Of a DNA stretch of 47,147 nt, positions 43,165-47,147 are shown piece by piece; within the stretch, counting starts at the first letter, position 1, and the number at the start of each line of letters is the position of its first letter. Both the position numbers and the translations under genes were made by a program. Below the pieces are notes generated by a model. The model was not told where the DNA came from and did not search any database. It saw only the letters and a program-made list of their open reading frames with translations. Source of the stretch: an uncultured Butyrivibrio sp. (GTDB lineage: Bacteria > Bacillota > Clostridia > Lachnospirales > Lachnospiraceae); contig CAMVLM010000012.1 in NCBI GenBank assembly GCA_947168335.1, positions 1 to 47,147 of the forward strand. Reading direction: 5' to 3'.

Positions 43165-44942
43165 TCGAGACTCTCCTTCATGTAGTAGAAATATCCCCTG
43201 CTTTCTATCAGTTCATCATAGGTACCCTTTTCTACCATTTTTCCGTTTTTCATAACAATTATCTGATCTGCCCCTTTAACAGTGGCAAGCTTATGGGCAA
43301 CAATAAACGTTGTACAGGACTTTGACATATTATCCAGGGCACCTGTAACCTCCCTTTCGGAAATTGCATCAAGAGCAGATGTTGCTTCATCAAGTATGAT
43401 GACTCTGGGGTTACGTATCAGTGCTCTCGCAATCGATATTCTCTGCTTCTGTCCGCCTGATAATCTGTCTCCGTGCTCTCCCACAACCGTATTAATACCA
43501 TCCGGCAGTTTTTCAACTACCTTTTTAAGTCCGGATTCTTCTATAACTCTGTCAAAAGCTTCCTCGGTAACACCCGTACTTCCATACAGAATATTATCTT
43601 TTATGGTTCCGGAAAAAAGTGCTGTGCTCTGCGGTACTACCGCCAGGTTTTTTCTGTAGCTTCTAAGATCAATATCCTCTATTGATACCCCGTCTATCAA
43701 AAGCTTTCCCTGTGTGGGCATCATAAATCCGATGAGTATGTTCAGAATTGTTGATTTACCTGCTCCGGATTCTCCCACAAATGCTATAGTCTCACCCTGC
43801 TTTACCTCAAGATTAAAGTCCTCAAGTACAGGCATGTCATTTCCCGGATATGAATAGCCAAGATGTCTGAAGGAGTAATCTCCCTGAAGATCGGTGATTA
43901 CCTGCTTTCCCTCATTATCTTCCACCTCATCAACTGAAAGAACCTCTCCTATACTGTTAACTGACTCAAGGCCCTTAGATATGGTGGGAAGCAGATTCAG
44001 CATACTGGTGACCTGACCGACAATTGTGGTGAAGTAGCTCTGATACAGAACAACATCTCCTGTTTTAATGATTTTATTAAGAGCAAGAAATGCAGTAAAC
44101 ACCAGACATCCCACCTGGAACAACTGGAAAAACGCCCAGCTTACAGCACCGAAATTGGTCTGGACCATATCAAGCCGGTAGCCCTCTGCGGCGATCTGAT
44201 ACATCTGCTCATCCATCCTGTCTGTCTCTTCATCCTCAAGAGCGTGGGCTCTTGTCACAGGAATCAGTTCGATCATCTCGGATACCATGGCAGAGGTGCT
44301 CTCCACTTCTTTTCTGAATCTCTGGTTGTGAACCTTTATAGGTCTTTTAAATACATACACAAGAACTGCTGCCAGAGGTACCATCATAAGGAAAAACAGG
44401 AATACCACACGGCTCTTGGAAACTGTAACCAAAAGCGCAACAGTCACATTGATGATGATATTCATAAAATTCACGAATATCTGGTCCGAAAGTGTCTCTA
44501 TCGCTTCTACATCCCTGATTATCTTGGACTGAAGCCTTCCTGACTGAATATCCTTTTCAGACAGAATTGTCATTGTCTGTATCTTATGAACAAGAGCACT
44601 TCGAAGTCCCGCTTCCACATTTCTAACCGCTGATGCCCTAAAGTGCATATGCAGATAGTTCATGGGCACATTCAGTATCAGAAGAAATGCAAGAATTCCC
44701 GCATTAATTAGTATAAGCTCTACGGTATTCTCTGCGCCGCCTGTAACGTAATTTATAATATTTGCTGTGACTATCGGCATGACCCACATGGGAGAATGCT
44801 TGATAGTATAGAAAATCACAGATAACAGAAAATTGTGATAATACCCCTTATAAAAAGCTATCAGGGCAAGAAGTGGTCTCTCTGAGTATTTTCTGTAACT
44901 TTCCTCAAATCTTTCAATCGAGTTTCCTTTTGCTATATCCAT
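43161..44942 (-). CDS. ABC transporter, exporter-type half transporter (MsbA/LmrA-like)
   Basis: A 593-residue protein with six membrane segments within about residues 35-300, then an ATPase domain with Walker A GESGAGKST (390-398), signature LSGGQ (494-498) and Walker B VIILDE (514-519). It should work as a homodimer or with a partner; no second half is adjacent. Exporter topology is unexpected in the middle of a sugar-breakdown operon. It overlaps GH105 by 4 nt and lies 29 nt after GH43, so it is co-expressed with the pectin enzymes. Substrate unknown. Confidence 0.93.
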   Translation of the reverse strand: MDIAKGNSIERFEESYRKYSERPLLALIAFYKGYYHNFLLSVIFYTIKHSPMWVMPIVTANIINYVTGGAENTVELILINAGILAFLLILNVPMNYLHMHFRASAVRNVEAGLRSALVHKIQTMTILSEKDIQSGRLQSKIIRDVEAIETLSDQIFVNFMNIIINVTVALLVTVSKSRVVFLFFLMMVPLAAVLVYVFKRPIKVHNQRFRKEVESTSAMVSEMIELIPVTRAHALEDEETDRMDEQMYQIAAEGYRLDMVQTNFGAVSWAFFQLFQVGCLVFTAFLALNKIIKTGDVVLYQSYFTTIVGQVTSMLNLLPTISKGLESVNSIGEVLSVDEVEDNEGKQVITDLQGDYSFRHLGYSYPGNDMPVLEDFNLEVKQGETIAFVGESGAGKSTILNILIGFMMPTQGKLLIDGVSIEDIDLRSYRKNLAVVPQSTALFSGTIKDNILYGSTGVTEEAFDRVIEESGLKKVVEKLPDGINTVVGEHGDRLSGGQKQRISIARALIRNPRVIILDEATSALDAISEREVTGALDNMSKSCTTFIVAHKLATVKGADQIIVMKNGKMVEKGTYDELIESRGYFYYMKESLE

Positions 44943-44971
44943 ATTGTCTTATATCCATACCTCTATTGATA

Positions 44972-46735
44972 CTATTTCCACTGATAGTCATCAACAACCA
45001 CATATCCGCCCCTGCTGTATTCAGAAATCGCATACATTCCAATCTTTGCACCGACCCAGGTATGATCAACAGGATCAAAGGATTCCTCTATCACTTCCAT
45101 ATCAGGCTCCTCATTGTCATATATGGCATATGAAAAAGTGCTCTCTGGCCTGCATTCATCAACATTTACAAATTCTGAATCTCCGCCTTTATCCTTAGTG
45201 ACGATCCGGATTTTAAGTCTGGCTTCATTATCTGAATGCAGCGCTCCCTTCATCCTTACAGATGTTTCCTGTACGGCTCCATCCTCTGAAAAGCTCTTGC
45301 CGGAAAATACTTCCCACTCATTAATATCTGTCTTTCTGCATTCAAGGTAGAAATATTCACCGCCGATAAATACTGCACCTGATCTGTCACCGGTCTGCAT
45401 CTGACTGATATCAAGAGTTACATCAACTGTAAAACTTCGTCTGTCCAGCTTTCTTGTTATGACATTTGGGCTCTTCCAGATTACAGGAGATTTTCCCTGA
45501 TTATTTAAAGCCTGAAGTTTCAGCTTCCTTGTTCCGCTGTTTCCAAGATAGCTGCTCTTTTCATGTAACAGATCAGCCATATCCTTGGAAATTACATTCT
45601 TATCATCTATAACCTCAAAATATTCCGTATCATAATTGCCAAGCCACTGAATATCTCCTGAAGTATCATAGGCCGTCGCGTTTTCATCACCATCGTACGC
45701 TGTTATAGGTGAAGCGCTCTCCTCTACAGGCTCTCCGATTCCGTCCTTATTTTCTCCGATAACAGGCCATCCATCCTGCCATGTAACCGGTTGAAGATGA
45801 CATATTCTTCCATATGCGCCAAGGTCCTGAAAATGAAGGAAGAAATCTGCATTTTCATCATCACTTATAAGTGCACCCTGGTGAGGGCCGTTAATTATCG
45901 AGCTTCCCTGATGCATCACTACCCTGCATTCATACGGCCCCTGGATATTCTCTGACCTTAATGCCAGCTGCCATCCCCGTCTTACGCCACCTGCAGGAGA
46001 AAGGATGTAGTAAAAGGTTCCCCTTTTATAAACCTTTGGTCCTTCTATTGTCACACAGGGTGCCTTTTTCTCATCAGGAGTGGCAGTAACCATGTTTTTG
46101 AAAACAGCGTCTTCTATTTCCTTCATAGTCTCATTTACGCAGAATCCCTTAAAAAGGAATCTGTCTTCTGAAGCAGCTGTAAGTCCCTTGCTGTCCAGCT
46201 CGATTACTCCAAGCACTGAATTAAACCCAATTCTTGATTTTGCATATCCATGTATCAGATATACCCTGCCGTCATCATCAAAGAAAGGACAGGGATCAAT
46301 ATATCCCTTTCCCTTAAGTACACAGACAGGCTTATCCCAATATATTTTTTCTGCTCCGGGCACTTTAAGATCGATTCCAAAATTATGGATAAGTCCCTTT
46401 TTACTATCATCATCAGATATATTCTTCTCAAAGCGTCCTCTTACCACAAACAGTCCTTCATCAGGCATGCCATAATAAATATAAAACATATCATCATGGT
46501 ATCTTATAGAAGGCGCCCATATTCCCTCTGAATGCCTGGGTGTTTTAAACTCATCCCCCAGAGATGAAACCGCATAGCTGACTATTTTCCAATTGATCAG
46601 ATCTCTGGAAAACAGAACTGGAAGACCCGGTGTATAGTTGAATGAACTTGCAGTTAAGTAATATCCATCTCCTGCCCTTGTTACATCAGGATCCGAATAA
46701 TCCGCAAAGATGATGGGATTTTTATACGTATTCAT
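44972..46735 (-). CDS. GH43 glycosidase with C-terminal beta-sandwich
   Basis: Five-bladed beta-propeller enzyme, probably an arabinofuranosidase, xylosidase or galactanase acting on side chains. The 587-residue protein begins NTYKNPIIFADYSDPDVTRAG, whose first Asp-Pro-Asp provides the catalytic base, and has the GPHQGALI segment and YIDPCPFFDDDGRVYLIHGY (about 160-179). A C-terminal beta-sandwich (about 400-587) of the GH43 X19 type follows. No signal peptide. The start at 46735 is chosen because GGAG lies 6 nt upstream and the family alignment begins there; an ATG at 46849 would overlap the upstream esterase by more than 120 nt. Specificity within GH43 is not certain. Confidence 0.9.
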   Translation of the reverse strand: MNTYKNPIIFADYSDPDVTRAGDGYYLTASSFNYTPGLPVLFSRDLINWKIVSYAVSSLGDEFKTPRHSEGIWAPSIRYHDDMFYIYYGMPDEGLFVVRGRFEKNISDDDSKKGLIHNFGIDLKVPGAEKIYWDKPVCVLKGKGYIDPCPFFDDDGRVYLIHGYAKSRIGFNSVLGVIELDSKGLTAASEDRFLFKGFCVNETMKEIEDAVFKNMVTATPDEKKAPCVTIEGPKVYKRGTFYYILSPAGGVRRGWQLALRSENIQGPYECRVVMHQGSSIINGPHQGALISDDENADFFLHFQDLGAYGRICHLQPVTWQDGWPVIGENKDGIGEPVEESASPITAYDGDENATAYDTSGDIQWLGNYDTEYFEVIDDKNVISKDMADLLHEKSSYLGNSGTRKLKLQALNNQGKSPVIWKSPNVITRKLDRRSFTVDVTLDISQMQTGDRSGAVFIGGEYFYLECRKTDINEWEVFSGKSFSEDGAVQETSVRMKGALHSDNEARLKIRIVTKDKGGDSEFVNVDECRPESTFSYAIYDNEEPDMEVIEESFDPVDHTWVGAKIGMYAISEYSRGGYVVVDDYQWK

Positions 46736-47147
46736 CAGCAACTCCCTCATCCTTGAGATTCTTGTCATGTACCATCTCAAGTTCTCTGAGTACTCCTTCA
46801 TCAATGAGGGATCTGAAGGGCTCACCTGCCTTGACCATCTCCCTTGCAAGCAGCTCTCCGAACTTCATGGCTCCTTCGTATTTAAGATGCGTATTATCTG
46901 TTGAAAGTCCCTCCGGAAGCCAGAAGACTTCACCGGGCTTAATGTGCATGAAATACTTTTTTGATTCCTCATCCCCGGTTTCTTCGATAAACTTTCTGCT
47001 GACCTTAAACAGGTCAATAAGCGGAACCCCGAACTTTTCTGCAGCCTTGTAATAACCCTCCACGTAAGGAAGATGCTCAGACTCCTTCAGATGAACTCCA
47101 TCCTCCATAAAGCTCCGTCTTTCCAGTGGCGTAATAAAAAGGGGAAT
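46722..47147 (-). CDS. SGNH esterase, probable CE12 rhamnogalacturonan acetylesterase, N-terminus outside window
   Basis: The frame is open from the right edge to a TAA stop at 46722, 142 codons, and is the C-terminal part of an SGNH esterase. It begins within PLFITPLERRSF, resembling the segment found in rhamnogalacturonan acetylesterases. The block V catalytic pair is D-x-x-H in STDNTHLKYEGA (about 97-108 of the visible part). The nucleophile serine and any signal peptide lie outside the window. It overlaps the GH43 start by 14 nt, so it belongs to the same operon. It would deacetylate rhamnogalacturonan I, consistent with GH105. Confidence 0.85.
   Translation of the reverse strand: MPLFITPLERRSFMEDGVHLKESEHLPYVEGYYKAAEKFGVPLIDLFKVSRKFIEETGDEESKKYFMHIKPGEVFWLPEGLSTDNTHLKYEGAMKFGELLAREMVKAGEPFRSLIDEGVLRELEMVHDKNLKDEGVADEYV

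Noticed and set aside
42583-43185. Plus-strand frame of 200 aa over the GH105 gene
   Set aside because: Antisense to a gene with a conserved catalytic site; composition (many Ile, Cys, His) is typical of a reverse-frame artefact.

Overview
The window looks like a chromosomal segment of a plant-polysaccharide-degrading Firmicute of the Lachnospiraceae type, closest in style to Butyrivibrio or Pseudobutyrivibrio. That assignment is inference from gene content (cytoplasmic xylan and pectin debranching enzymes, FGGY kinase next to araD, several two-component and c-di-GMP genes), the moderately low GC and the strong GGAGG-type ribosome binding sites. Nearly all genes are on the minus strand; only 22688-25807 is on the plus strand. 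No rRNA, tRNA, insertion sequence, prophage or CRISPR array was seen.

Region 1 (1-8.4 kb) handles pentoses and xylan side chains. A kinase-araD pair enters arabinose/xylulose into the pentose phosphate pathway. Upstream of it is a tight operon, GH67 alpha-glucuronidase, GH3 glycosidase and SGNH esterase, that ends in a clear terminator. All three enzymes lack a signal peptide and so should work on imported xylo-oligosaccharides.

Region 2 (8.5-17.4 kb) has a MATE exporter with a palindromic operator, an OmpR-type two-component pair, a DUF3810 HELAH membrane protein, and the operon VTC-domain protein / DUF4956 membrane protein / surface beta-helix (Cthe_2159-like) protein. The last operon is preceded by a TTTAGG-N5-TTTAGG direct repeat placed like a response-regulator box. 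A small unknown protein (172 aa) follows.

Region 3 (17.5-30.5 kb) is housekeeping and signalling: an RluA-type pseudouridine synthase; an HD-GYP-like/histidine kinase/response regulator operon; a plus-strand operon of alpha/beta hydrolase, murG and an S66 LD-carboxypeptidase; then pgi with an EAL-domain membrane protein, and a serine hydrolase of the class C beta-lactamase fold.

Region 4 (30.5-47.1 kb) is a nearly uninterrupted pectin locus. In transcription order it carries a rhamnogalacturonan acetylesterase (cut by the window edge), GH43, an ABC exporter-type half transporter, GH105, GH28 with an Fn3-like N-terminus, CE8 pectin methylesterase and a TIM-barrel isomerase. After a 140-bp gap with an inverted repeat come uxaC, uxaB, uxaA, kdgK, kduI, kduD and eda. 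Together these can take saturated galacturonate (UxaC-UxaB-UxaA) and unsaturated uronate (KduI-KduD) to KDG, then through KdgK and Eda to pyruvate and glyceraldehyde-3-phosphate. The window contains no obvious sugar importer and no dedicated local transcription regulator for this locus.
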